This document shows positions 12,321 to 23,700 of a stretch of DNA of 64,000 nt, piece by piece. The translations under genes were made by a program, and so were the position numbers. Positions within the stretch are counted from its first letter, which is position 1. Each line of letters starts with the position of its first letter. The stretch is from Fratercula arctica (lineage: Eukaryota; Chordata; Aves; Charadriiformes; Alcidae). The stretch is taken from contig CANTUZ010000025.1 of the NCBI GenBank assembly GCA_947846985.1, positions 1,734,100 through 1,798,099 of the forward strand, given 5' to 3'. The notes beneath the pieces are model-generated. The model saw nothing but the letters and a program-made list of their open reading frames with translations, made no database searches and was not told the origin of the DNA.

Positions 12321-14253
12321 CTTTGGAAGAAGGGACAGGCAACTCAGGAGGAGTACAGAGATCTCGTTAGGTTATACAGAGAGAAAATTAGGAAGGCAAA
12401 AGCCCAGCTGGAGCTCAACTTGGCCACTGACATAAAGGACAACAAAAAAAAGTTTTTATAAATACATCAACAAAAAGAGAGCCAGGGAGAATCTCCATCC
12501 CTTACTGGATGCGGGGGGGAAAGTTGCAACCAAGGACGAGGAGAAGGCTGAGATACTTAATGCCTTCTTTGCCTCTGTCTTCAGTAGTCAGACCAGCTAT
12601 CCCCAGGGTGTTCAGCCTCCGGAGCTGGAAGATAAGGATGGAGAGCAGAACAACCCACCCATAATCCAGGAGGAAGTAGTCAATGATCTGCTTCTGCACC
12701 TGGACGCACATACGTCTATGGGGCCGGATGGGACTCACCCAAGAGTACTCAGGGAGCTGGCGGGAGAGCTCACCAAGCCTCTCTCCATCATTTATCAACA
12801 ATCCTGGTCAACAGGGGAGGTACCAGATGACTGGAGGGTGGCTAATGTGACGCCCATCTACAAGAAGGGTCGGAAGGAGGATCCGGGGAACTACAGGCCT
12901 GTCAGCCTGACCTCGGTACCAGGAAAGATCATGGAGAGGATCATCTTGAGCGAGCTCTCACGGCAAGTGCAGGGCAGCCAAGGGATCAGGGCCAGCCAGC
13001 GTGGGTTTAGGAAAGGGAGGTCCTGCTTAACCAACCTGATCTCCTTCTATGACCATGTGACCCACCCTCTGGATGCGGGGAAGGCTGTGAACATTGTCTA
13101 TCTGGACTTTGGTAAGGCCTTTGGCACCGTCCCCCACAGCGTTCTCCTGGAGAAGCTGGCGAATCATGGCATAGACAAGTGTACTCTTCGCTGGGTTAAA
13201 AACTGGCTGGATGGCCGTGCCCAGAGAGTTGTGATTAATGGGGTGAAATCCTCTTGGCAGCCGGTCACCAGTGGGGTCCCTCAGGGCTCAGTTTTGGGGC
13301 CAGTTTTGTTTAATATCTTTATCGATGATCTGGATGAGGGGATTGAGTGCACCCTCAGTAAGTTCGCAGACGACACCAAACTAGGTGGGAGTGTCCACCT
13401 GCTTGAGGGTAGGAAGGCTCTACAGAGGGACCTGGACAGGCTGGATCGATGGGCCAAGGCCAGTGGTATGAGGTTTAATGAGGCCAAGTGCCGGGTCCTG
13501 CATTTCGGTCACAACCACCCCAAGCAACGCTACAGGCTTGGGGAAGAGCGGCTAGAAAGCTGCCCGGCAGAAAAGGACCTGGGGGTGCTGGTGGACGGCC
13601 AGCTTAACGTGAGCCAGCAGTGTGCCCAGGTGGCCAAGAAGGCCAACAGCATTCTGGCTTGTATCAGGAGTAGCGTGGCCAGCAGGAGCAGGGAAGTGAT
13701 GGTGCCTCTGTACTCGGCACTGGTGAGGCCTCACCTCGAGTGCTGTGTTCAGTTCTGGGCCCCTCTGTACAAGAGGGACACTGAAGTGCTGGAGCGGGTC
13801 CAGAGGAGAGCTACCGAGCTGGGGAGGGGTCTGGAGACCAAGCCATATGAGGAGAGGCTGAGGGAACTGGGCATGTTTAGTCTGGAGAAGAGGAGGCTGA
13901 GGGGAGACCTCATTGCCCTCTACAGCTACCTGAAAGGAGGGTGTAGAGAGGTGGGTGTTGGCCTCTTCTCCCAGGTGAATAATGACAGGACCAGAGGAGA
14001 TGGTCTGAAGCTGCGGCAGGGGAGGCTTAGATTAGATATTAGGAAGAATGACTTTCCTGAAAGAGTGGTCAGGCACTGGAACAGCCTGCCCAGGGAGGTG
14101 CTTGAGTCACCATCCCTAGAGGTATTTAAGAAACGTCTAGATTTGGCACTTCAGGGCATGCTCTAGTAACAGAGATTGTAGGGGTTTTTTTTGTTTGTGT
14201 ATGGTTGGACTCGATGATCTCAAAGGTCCTTTCCAACCATGAAGATTCTATGA
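12320..14253 (+). mobile_element. CR1 LINE inserted in talin F0 exon
   Basis: A 5'-truncated CR1. The region between the endonuclease and reverse transcriptase starts at about 12320 with one early break. From 12718 a 482-codon frame to 14166 spans the whole reverse transcriptase and C-terminal region. Readable motifs are [32 protein letters not shown] and the catalytic FADDTKL box. The 3' UTR follows, ending 'gactcgatgatctcaaaggt' and a short tail at about 14240-14253. The endonuclease domain is missing, so it is not autonomous, but the open frame suggests that it is younger than the other CR1 copies here. Confidence 0.92.
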
Positions 14254-14367
14254 CTTGCAGCACAGCGTGTCTGGAGGAAGAGCTGCCAGTCCTTCAGCAG
14301 CAGCACTCCCAGAGAGCCTGGTTCTGGGTCCATGGGCATCCCTTGCCCTGGTATTTCTCCCTGTTTC

Positions 14368-14550
14368 AGGTCAACCATCTTGCAGCATCAGTTTAACTGT
14401 GTAGGCAAGGCAGAGCTGGGCTCGGTGGCCCTGCCAGCCATCATGTGGACAGGGGCTGGAGGGCCAGAAAACTTCCAGGTGGGCATGATGCCACAGGCTC
14501 AACTGCAAATCACCAGTGGCCAGATGCACCAAAGGCACATGCCTCCCCTG
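14368..14550 (+). pseudogene. TLN1: TLN1 pseudoexon: linker after FERM domain
   Basis: Acceptor ctgtttcag at 14367, then STILQHQFNCVGKAELG, SVALPAIMWTGAGGPENFQ and HMPPL, ending at a GTAAGC donor (14551). It corresponds to the talin segment after F3. The preceding F1, F2 and F3 exons are absent from the window. Confidence 0.88.
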
Positions 14551-15126
14551 GTAAGCTCTCCCTGTGCCCACTGTAGGGCAGATTCCAAGAGGTGCCTGTC
14601 AGGCTCATGTAGACCCGTCCATTTGGGTGTTTGCTTGCCATGAAGAGCAGGGAGCCCTTGTACCTTACTGTCCTGGCTGAGCTGGCATCCTCCTGCAAAC
14701 TTGAGCTCCACCCTGGCGTTTTTCCCTGGCTGGCAGCCACAGCATCTCCTTCAGGTTGTGCCACCCCAAGCTGCTGTGCCCAGCCAGCCCCACCAGTGCC
14801 ATGGTTTGCAGCAGAGACCTGTGCCTGTTTTTGGTCTGTCCGTGTGTGTTTCCCCTCTCCTCCGCATCCTTCTCTGCAGCCAAAGAAGCATTTAAAAAGG
14901 TCCCTCTGCATCTGCTCCCTAAGAGCTGCCTAACTGCGGGACTCACTCATATCCACCCTAGGGCATTTCCCAGGGGGAGGTGCAGAGGGGAGTGCATCCA
15001 TCACTTTTGCAGAGGTGCTTGCCTAGAGTGCTGTCATCAACAGCATGTTACACCACGTTGGGGGGGGGTGTGCATGAGCCTGGACACGGAGCCCCTGGCA
15101 TACCTCAATCTGTCCCTGTGTTGCAG

Positions 15127-15630
15127 ACTTCAGCCCAGCAAGCCCTGACCGGCACTATCAACTCCAGCATGCAGGCTGTGCATGCAGCCCAGGCCATGCT
15201 GGACAACTTCGAGACCTTGCCACCCCTCGGGCAGGATGCTGTGAGTGCCGAGTGAAGAGGAGGTGCTGGGGGAAACCTTGCTGGAGGTTGCTGGCCTGGG
15301 AAGATCTGCTGCCCACAAAGAGGTGGGGTTGTATCCAGCTCTGAGGGCAGAAGCGGAGGGGTGCACATGGTCACATCACTTGGTCAGAATGGGCTGGGGA
15401 GTTTTGGGTGGCGACAGCTCTTCCTTCCCTCTTTCTTGTCTCCTCTCTCCTGCATCATTCTGTGTGAGCATGGGTGCAGCTCCCCACCCATCAACTCCTG
15501 ATCTTGTTCTCCCAATTTCAGGCATCCAAAGCTTGGCGCATAAACAAGATGGATGAGTCGAAGCATGAGATCCACTCCCAAGTGGATGCTATCACTGCTG
15601 GCACAGCCTCGGTGGTCAACCTCACTGCAG
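15127..15630 (+). pseudogene. TLN1: TLN1 pseudoexons: start of rod (two exons)
   Basis: Exon 15127-15240 (38 codons) reads TSAQQALTGTINSSMQAVH and continues to GQDA. Exon 15522-15630 reads ASKAWRINKMDESKHEIHSQ and continues to NLTAG. Both keep frame, acceptors (ttgcag, tttcag) and donors (GTGAGT, GTACAT). These are well preserved compared with their neighbours. Confidence 0.9.
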
Positions 15631-16131
15631 GTACATGGAGAGTTGGAGAAGAGGGATGCCCGTGTCTCTGGAGAAGGCTTGATCTTTGTTGTCTGGCTGA
15701 AGGTCACATCTCCTGCCCTCCATCAGAGACTGGAGGAGCCAGCCTGCCCTAGCTAGAGCTAAATCAGCCCTGACTGCTGCTAATGTGCTTGTAGAGCTGG
15801 CCATGCCCCCACAACTCACCCTGCCTTTACATCCCCCAACATCCCTGCCTGTGCCCAGCCCAGTCCTTCCTCCCAGTCCTTGGCTGACCTGCCATCCTCT
15901 GAACCAGGAGCGTGTTGTCCAGCCCCTCCTATAGCTCCAGGCACAGTGCTGCTCTTCTTCCTCAGGCTCTCCTGCACAAATTCAGCCAATGCAATCATCT
16001 TTCAGGCTTAGGAGCCAGGGCATCTCTCACCCTGCTCCTGGGAAGGAGGACCACATCGATGACAGGTGCAGGGATGCTCTTGGAGGATCACTGAAGCACA
16101 TCCCATCCTGACTTGTCTCCTCCCTGTGCAG

Positions 16132-16556
16132 GGGATACAGCGGACACAGACTGCACCACCGTGGGCTGTGCTGTCACCACCATTTCTTCCAACCTGACAG
16201 ATATGTCCAAGGGTGTGAAGCTGCTGGCCATGCTGATGGAGGGCAAGGGAGGGAATGGGTGGCAGCTTCTGCAGGCAGCCAAGAACCTGACGAGCACTGT
16301 CTTGGATCTGCTGAAAATGGTGCAGCCTGCCAGTGCTGAGGTGGGGGGCAGGAGGGGCCGTGGGGCCAAGAGGTGGGTGGAAGCCAAGGAGAACCATCAG
16401 GAGAGTTTTTAGGGCTTGCTCATGAGCCTAGTGTTGCTTTTGCCTTGTTCCTTGCAGCCTCTCCAGAATCTCCTGCAGGCTGTTGGCCTTGTGGGCCAAA
16501 CCAGCAGGGAGCTGCTGCAGCAGATTGGGAAGAGTGACACTGACCCTTGGTTGCAG
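16132..16556 (+). pseudogene. TLN1: TLN1 pseudoexons: rod (two exons)
   Basis: Exon 16132-16340 carries GCAVTTISSNLTDMSKGVKL and QPASAE. Exon 16458-16556 carries PLQNLLQAVGLVGQTSRELL to DTDPWLQ. Reading frame and splice phases still fit each other; substitutions are many for a protein this conserved. Confidence 0.9.
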
Positions 16557-18390
16557 GTGAGTGCACCCAGTGGCACCTAGGGACTTCTGCTCCCTAAAAC
16601 CATCGGCCTTTGCACAGGACCGGCAGGAGGGCTCCAGGCCAAAGCTTGGCCCAGTGCGTGGTGGTGACTTTACTGAGGGAAGGGACAGGCCATTGCCCAT
16701 CTCTGGCCCTAGAGCCGCTGTGATATAACGCCTCTTATCTTGTGGATTCCCATGTAGATCCCAGAAAGCCAGTGTGCTTGGATCCTGCCTGCCTCTGACC
16801 CAAAGATGGTAAAAGGGGACTGTAGGCATGGCTTGGTGGTCCCTGCCCTCTCTGATGTGAGGAGTGCTCCTCTGGGGACGATCAGCTGAACTCTTTGGAG
16901 AAGGGCTCTTGTCAAAAAATCTGCTTTTCTGGTGGTCAGCTCTTAGAAGTCCATGCACTCAGGTCACTGTTCAGGCGAGTGCTGCCCCAGTAATCCTCCC
17001 TTGCATCCACCTTGATTCCTGCCTGCTGCCCCCTGCCCATGGTTGGGAGCTGCCTGCCCCCATTGCATCTGGGTGGCTGGAGCCTCGTGGGATGTTTTGG
17101 GGTGGTTTTGTGATTTTTTTGTTGTGGTTTTTGTTGGTTTTTTTTCTTCCTGAGCTGGCTTCCAGCTGGCCTATTTTCTCATAATTGCTGCTTCCAGCAC
17201 AAGAGAGGTAGCACACCATGCTGGGGAGGGGGATCCAGCCATAGTATAGACCAAAACAGACTCCAGAAAGGAGGAGTTTCCATTCACCACAGCCACACGG
17301 CCTCAACATGAGTGGAAAAGTCTGGACAGAGAACCAAGGGGAGCAGAAAAGCCAGCACCAGGGCAGGGGGCCGTGCACAGCCAGGCAGCAGTGTCAGGAC
17401 AGGGCAGCCCCAAAGGGCAAATTTAGGACCTGGAAGACAATTTGCACGTGTGGAGTGCTCTGCACTGCAGCTGCCAGACCCGAGTGTATCTACTTCCCTC
17501 CCTGGGCTCCTCTGGCTGGGTGGCCACTTCTTTGCCACAGTCGGATGCTGCAGTCTGGGGAGTCTGGAGCTGGGTGCGTGTGCTCTCCAGCCTCTCCTCC
17601 TGCCTGGAAGGGTCTTGGCTTGCAGGAGGTGAGGGGATGCTGTGACATTTTTGGCTTGGTGGCTGGAAGCTTAGCTGCCGCAGGGTGCAGGGCCACTCAC
17701 TGCAGATCTGGGTCTGGTGCCCAGTGGGGAAGCAGTTTGCCATGTGCTGGTTGCTACCTGTTGCGTGCTGACAGGGTGGCCCCATGCCTTCCCTGTCGCC
17801 CCTGGGGGAGAGGAGGCTGGTTTCTGTGTCATACTCTTCCTTTAGCCTCGGGAATGACAGCAGAGATGTAGCCTGTTGCTAAAGAGAGAGAAAATAGCTG
17901 TCATGCCTGCAGTACAGGTGACCAGTGTGGGCAGCAGCTCCTGCTTGCCTCTTGCTGGTGGGGTGAGCACTAGATGCTGTCCACAGTGTAGCTGTGCCCA
18001 TGGCTGGCTTGTGCCTGCTGTTTGGCCAGAGTCCAGTGCAGGGTGCGAAGCTGGGCAGTGCTGGTGGTGCCTCAGAGCAGGTTGTCACTGTGGTACAGTC
18101 AGGGACTCAGTGCGGGTTGTTGCCTGGGGAGCAGGCAGTGAACAAGTCATTGGTGTTGCCCAAGCTGCTCTGGGTGGTGGTCATGGCAGCATCCTGGTGC
18201 AAGGAGGTGCCGTGACGCAGGCTGTGGCTCAAAACCAGGTTACAACCTCACCACCAGCTGTTGCATGCAGTAGGGATGGGTGTTCGGTGCTGGGCTGGGC
18301 TGGATGAAAGTCCCCCTTTCCCCCACTGCTGGTGCTTCCACTGCTGCTCCTGCACTGATTCTCTCAGTCCCATCCCCCCCGCGAGGACAT
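16557..18390. other. Talin pseudogene intron
   Basis: Between matched rod exons. No extra talin exon, named repeat or RNA gene recognised. Confidence 0.45.
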
Positions 18391-19240
18391 GCTCACTCAT
18401 GCAGCTGGCGAAAGCGGTGGCCAGTGCCATCACTGCGCTGGTGCTCAAAGCCAAGAATGTGGCTCAGAAAATGGAAGACACAGCACTGCAGACTAAGGTG
18501 ATCATTCCTGACACCCATTCAGAAGCATGGGCTGCCTCAGGCATTTGCCACCCCCAAATGCTGAATATCCTCTTTGGAGGATCAGAAGTTGGGGACAGTT
18601 GTCCCTGCATGGCTCCTACAAGGAGCACACCGTGCTCGCTGCCCAGCCTTTCCTCTTCCCCTCCAGGTAATGGCTTTCACAATCAGCTTCCCGGTCTGCC
18701 AGGAGCAGCTGATTGAGGCTAGCAAGTTGGTGGCCAAGTTGGCTGAGGGCTGTGTGGAGGCCTCCAAGGCAGCCACCAGCAATGACCAGCAATGACCAGC
18801 TCCTGAAGCGGGGGGGGGGGGGCAGCCACAGCCGTCACCCAGGCCCTGAACAACTTGCTGCAGCATATCAAGCAGCACACCACGGGCGGGCAGCCCATCA
18901 GGTGCTACGACTAGGCTACCAACACCATCCTCAACATCACCGAGAACATATTCAGCTCCATGGGTGACGTGGGTGAGAGTGGCTGATGGCACCCGGGGTA
19001 GAGCATGATGAGTGGGGAGGTATTGAGAAGCCTGCAGGACTTGCTAATGGGCCACCCTTCCTTTCTTTCCCAGGGGAAATGGTGCGTCAGGCTCGTATTC
19101 TGGCCTAGGCCACCTCTGACCTTGTCAACTCCATCACAGCTGATGCAGAGGGAGAGATGGACCTGGAGAACTCACGCAAGCTGCTGAGCGCAGCCAAGAT
19201 CCTGGTCGATGCCACTGCCAAGATGGTGGAGGCTGTGAAG
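18391..19240 (+). pseudogene. TLN1: TLN1 pseudoexons: last three of the head part, with stops
   Basis: Block 1 (about 18393-18498) reads MQLAKAVASAITALVLKAKN but its start carries a small insertion that shifts frame. Block 2 (18667-18972) reads SFPVCQEQLIEASKLVAK, then the unit agcaatgacc is duplicated (about 18778-18797), giving a TGA. A run of 12 G follows, and after it AVTQALNNLLQHIKQ resumes in another frame, with a TAG at 18912-18914 in place of Gln. Block 3 (19075-19240) reads GEMVRQARILA, TAG (19106-19108), then ATSDLVNSITADAEGE and SAAKILVDATAKMVEAVK. Talin similarity ends here, 0.75 kb before the inverted repeat. Confidence 0.92.
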
Positions 19241-19584
19241 GTTCGTGGCATGCAGGAGGATGAGTGCTGGCTCTGGTCCCCATCTGATGCGATTGGCTTG
19301 GTGCTGTGGAGGGGATGAGTAACCTCTGAGTCAGGGAGCAGTTCTTGGAGTAAGGTCCTGCACCAAGCCAAGGACCTGTGTAATGGAGTGGGGCTCCTCC
19401 TGAAGCTGTGGGTGGTAGCAGAGGAGCTGTTAGCTCTCCTGATGCTGAGCTCTCTGGGAGAGGCTTCGAGCATATCCCCAGCACTGTAAGCAGCCAGGCT
19501 GCCTGGGAGGTGTTCCCCGGCATCAGGTAGGAGCACAGACACTGCTGTCAGGAGAACAAGGGACCTGGTGGCCCCTACAAGATG

Positions 19585-19994
19585 TGATGGGTCGTGGCAG
19601 TCTGGTGAAGTTCCCACTGACTGGAAAAGGGGAAACATAACCCCCATTTTCAAAAAGGGAAAAAAGGAAGACCCAGGGAACTACAGGCCAGTCAGTCCCA
19701 CCTCTGTGCCTGGCAAGATCATGGAGCAGATCCTCCTGGAATCTCTGCTAAGGCACATGGAAAATAAGGAGGTGATTGGTGACAGCCAACATGGCTTCAC
19801 CAAGGGCAAGTCATGTCTAACAAATTTGGTGGCCTTCTGTGATGTTGCCACAGCATTGGTAGATAAGGGGAGAGCAACCGACGTCATCTACCTGGACTTA
19901 TGCAAAGCATTTGCCACTGTCTCACACAACATCCTGGTCTCTAAATTGGAAAAGCATGGATTTGATGGATGGACCACTCGGTGGATAAGGAACT
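19585..19994 (+). mobile_element. CR1 fragment cut off at the inverted-repeat edge
   Basis: Plus-strand CR1 reverse-transcriptase segment ([52 protein letters not shown]). It stops abruptly at about 19994, where sequence matching arm 2 (62757 and below) begins. It therefore lacks both ends, and its right end is a rearrangement junction, not a CR1 terminus. Confidence 0.88.
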
Positions 19995-20712
19995 CCCCAA
20001 GCTGTGCTGGCACCAGTTGCAGGGTTGCATCTCCCCCCAAGCCCTCAGCCACCCTCCATATGGCACTGTCTTCTGTCCTCCTGCCCTGGATGCTGTCAGC
20101 CTCCTTGGGTCCCCCAGTACTGGTGGCTGATCACAACACACCATCCCTTCACATGCTAGGATGCCAGCTCACTGCAGTTACCGCAGTCCAGTGTGGGGGT
20201 CCGTGGCTCCCAGGGCAGCGAGGCTGGGCCAAGAGGCAGAGAAAGTAGCACCATAGTGATCAGCCCCGGCCCAGAGCTGGGCAGCACTTTGCAAAGCTAC
20301 TTCCTCCACCCTGCAGCGAAGAGGAGGCACAGGTTTCCCCCACCAGGAGACAGCACATCTTCTGTGGCAGGAGAAGTGATGGGTTTCTTTGGGCTCAGGT
20401 CTCTGGCAGTCCAAGGTAGCATCCTTCCTGGGCAAGCTAACTGGGACTCTGCTCACAGCAGGGCCAGCAAAGCCAAGTCCCCCAAAACTGAGCTGTTCTC
20501 TAGGGGCTCCTAAAGGGGTGGTGGAGTGAGCCAGCCCCAGCCACACCAGTCAGCTGGCTGCTGCAGCCAGACCCCAGTGCCTGCTCCACTGGGACTGGCC
20601 AGGGTCCACCAGTCCAGGAGAAAAGATATTGAAGAGAAGGTGATGGCTGCTCTTGCCGCCAGGACAGAGGGGAGGGCAGGGGCGGCTGGGGACAGGAACA
20701 TCCCATGGGGCC

Positions 20713-23700
20713 TCAGGATTCCAGCTGAGGGCTGGGTCCGTTCCGTAGACCTGTGGGAAGCAAGAGGGGAGGGGGGGGCAGTTTTCACCAGACTCCTTAC
20801 CCCATCCACTTCCCCCAGGAGAGGCAATAACCTGACCATGGCCCCAAACCCCATCTCCTCTAGTCTGTCAACCAAGGGGATGATGCCATTGCTCCAGCCC
20901 CTGGGGCACCCTCTCCCCGCCCCAGCACTGGTCCAGGTCCACAGAGGAACTTGCAGGGTCCCCTGTCCCCATTACGGAGCAGGACTTACAGAGCAGGAAG
21001 CGCCGCAGGTTCTGGGCAGAGCCCCCTGAGAGCAGGTAAGCCCAAGTGGCGGCTGTGGCCATCAGCAGGTAGGAGGGCACCAGGCTGCCCATGTACAGGG
21101 GGTTGCAAAATGTCTGGGGAGAGAGGTGGGAGAGGGAAGGGGTGAGCAGGCAGGAGAGGACAGGGCCAGGACAGGTGGAAGTGTCACCACCTCAATGAGC
21201 AGAATGGGACAGGAGACACCAGCTTTGGCATTCAGTTTGCAAAGGGCCTGTCCCATGCAGGGACGGCTGCAAATCCCAAAAGCCAACTGCTTCGCTAGTG
21301 CCGAAGGCTGTTGCACCCCTACCACAGAGACCAGCACACACCACAGCCATCCCCAAATATAGGTCCCAGCGCAGAGCTCCACTCCTGGCTACTCACCGAC
21401 CCTGAAACAGCAAGGTGCATGATGATGACAGCTGTGATCTCCCACCAGCGCCGGTGCTCACAGCCATGGAAAAAGAGGATCCCCCAGAAGGTGTGAAGGA
21501 AAATCAGCACCATGGTCATAAAGGCTGCAGGAAGCAGCAGAGGAGTATCACTGGGGAGCCACCTGCCCTGGCCCAGCCCACAGGCTCAGGGAAGGATGGA
21601 GAGGAGTCAGGGAAGGGGAGTAGGGGCACTGCTGGGTCAGACTGGGAAGCATTGGGAGGGATGGGGGAGAGGAGCAGGGAGGGTCGCAGGACAGAGAGAA
21701 GGGTTTGGCACAGAGAGATGTGACAAGGGACCACAAACATCTCAGAAGGGTATGGGGAGTGGCAGTAGGGTGCAGCACGGAAGGGAGAGCACAGGATGCT
21801 GAGCTCCAGGCCCCAGGTCTGCCACCTCTGTGGTGGGGCAGAGATGTGGGCAAAGGGTGCCAGTCGCTCACCTGAGGTCAGGAAGTAGAGCTGTGAATCT
21901 CCGTGGATGCCCACAGTGCCAGGCCCTAACGCGTCTGCCAGGAGATTGATCATGGAGAAGGCGCCACTCATGAGCCCAAAGCCCATGCCAGCCACTGCCG
22001 GGACAGAGATGCCGTCAAGTCCTGAGCTACCCAGGGCCACCCCAGGCACCTCCCAGCCCCACGGGGGACCCAGGCAGCTTCAAGGTGAGAAACCTCCCTT
22101 TCCCCCCGGCATCATCCCCAGCCCTGCCTGGCTACTCTGCACAGCACTCACCGTACGCCATCTGCTGGATGGAAATGGGGGAGCAGCTGTCCTCGCTGAG
22201 GGCCACCAGCCCCTCGATGGCCTTCCTGCGGAGGGGAGAGCACGCTGGAGGCCAACACAGCTTGGCTACCTCCCGGGGCACGGTGCAGCACCAGGACAGA
22301 GTAGGTGGGAGCCAGGGTCTCACTCTGTACCATCCTACCATCCTGGTAACCTCCCCATCACTGAACTGCAACACCTGCTGTGGAGAGCATCTGTGGGACC
22401 ACCCTGAACCACTGGACAAACCACATGTGAAAACTACACAAAGCCACATCATAGAAAGGTTTCCACAGAGGGACGCGAGCGCAAGCCAGCCCTGCAGAGC
22501 AGGGGTGGAGTGAGTGGGATGTCGGATGCAAAGCAAGCAGCACAGAAAACAGCCCCAGCACCGGCATGGGAGGCACATGCCAGGAGGGTATACCTAATCT
22601 TGGCAGTTATACTCTTAGAAGATGTTGGGGAAAAAATGGAGAGGGTACAGGGAAGAGCTCAAAGAGCTAGAAAACTTTTTTGGGGGGAGAAACTGAGAGA
22701 GCTGGGCTTCATAAGTTTTATCAGCTAGAGGTGTGTCAGGTGAGGAGGATGCCAGATGGCTCCGCAGCCCCGGGAGGACAGCAGTGTTTGCAGCCGGAGA
22801 TCCGCAGGGCAATGAAACGCAGTGGTTTGTGTTAGAGGCCGCTCCGTGGAGCTCTGCTACCCTCTGCCTGCACCATGCCACAGGGAACAGTGCGAGCCTG
22901 TGTACCTGCCCGCCCCCCAGCCTTCCCCAAGCCCCTTGCCCCACACCAGCCCCTAGCCAGCTAGGAAAGTGGGTACCGCTGAGGGAGCAACGAGGGATGC
23001 TAACTCCAGCATCGCCTCCCCTTGTCTGCCTGCCCGGCCCAGCACAGCATCTGTCCGTCCATCCAAAAGCAGTACAGGGTGCAGCACGTGCTCACCCAGC
23101 AGGTGGCACAAGCCCCCACACTCTGGGCCAGTGGTGTCAGGGAGGCCAGGAGCTACTGAGGCTGTGCCTAGACTTTGCCCCAGGGCTGGCCAGGGCACTG
23201 AGCACAGGGCCGGCAATGATGCGCCACCCTGCAGAGCACCAAAACCACTTTCAGGCTGTCCCCAACCACACAAAGCCGCCCCTAAGAAAGGAACAAGACT
23301 TTCCAGGAGACGAAGGCAGATCCCTAACCCTTCCCCATCCCCCATGCAGCAAAGCGGGCGTTTCCTGGTACCTGGCATACCCCCAGCTTCCATCTGAGCT
23401 GCGGGAACACTGCTGGCACTAGTCACCAGATGGCGGGGCAGAGAGGATGTTACACATCCTGCAGCAGCCCAAACCCACAGCCTACCTGTCCCAAATTCAG
23501 AGACACTACCAGCCACCTCAGCCCTGGGTCCTCCAGACCTTAGGGCTACTCTGCTCTGCCACCTGAGACCCACTCGAGGTCAACGTACTGACACAGGTAC
23601 CACTCTCATGCTCCCAGCGAGGATGGAGGCAGCTTAGTGTCATGCTCTGCATCCCCCCCTACCCAGGAGCTCCCAGCTGAAATCCAGACCCACCATAGCT

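Larger units (their letters stand above)
10165..19240 (+). pseudogene. TLN1: Talin-1 pseudogene, N-terminal and early rod exons
   Basis: Talin links integrin tails to actin; the family protein is about 2,540 residues and very strongly conserved in vertebrates. Exon-like blocks match in order: F0 start (10165-10272), F0 continuation (12238-12320), linker (14368-14550), then rod-domain exons at 15127-15240, 15522-15630, 16132-16340, 16458-16556, about 18393-18498, 18667-18972 and 19075-19240. Many keep good splice sites. Damage: frame lost after codon 4, donor reading ATAAGT at about 10272, all exons for F1-F3 missing, a CR1 in the F0 exon, a frameshift near 18395, a 10-bp tandem duplication near 18780, stops TAG at 18912 and 19106. 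The missing middle and the tail (49765-50916, opposite strand) show that the locus is broken. Nothing here can make talin. Confidence 0.93.

Noticed and set aside
10165..19240. A functional talin-1 gene
   Set aside because: In-frame stops at 18912 and 19106, frameshifts, a mutated donor, missing F1-F3 and missing central rod exons rule out a product.
22560..22730. Possible very old CR1 piece (ERVQGRAQRARKL, EKLRELG)
   Set aside because: Too short and diverged to support; kept out of the feature list.
21516..23573. Open frames of 177-229 codons on both strands within arm 1 (mirrored in arm 2)
   Set aside because: Each merely runs through an APH1A exon plus adjoining introns or lies antisense to it; the seven-exon APH1A model explains the coding part.
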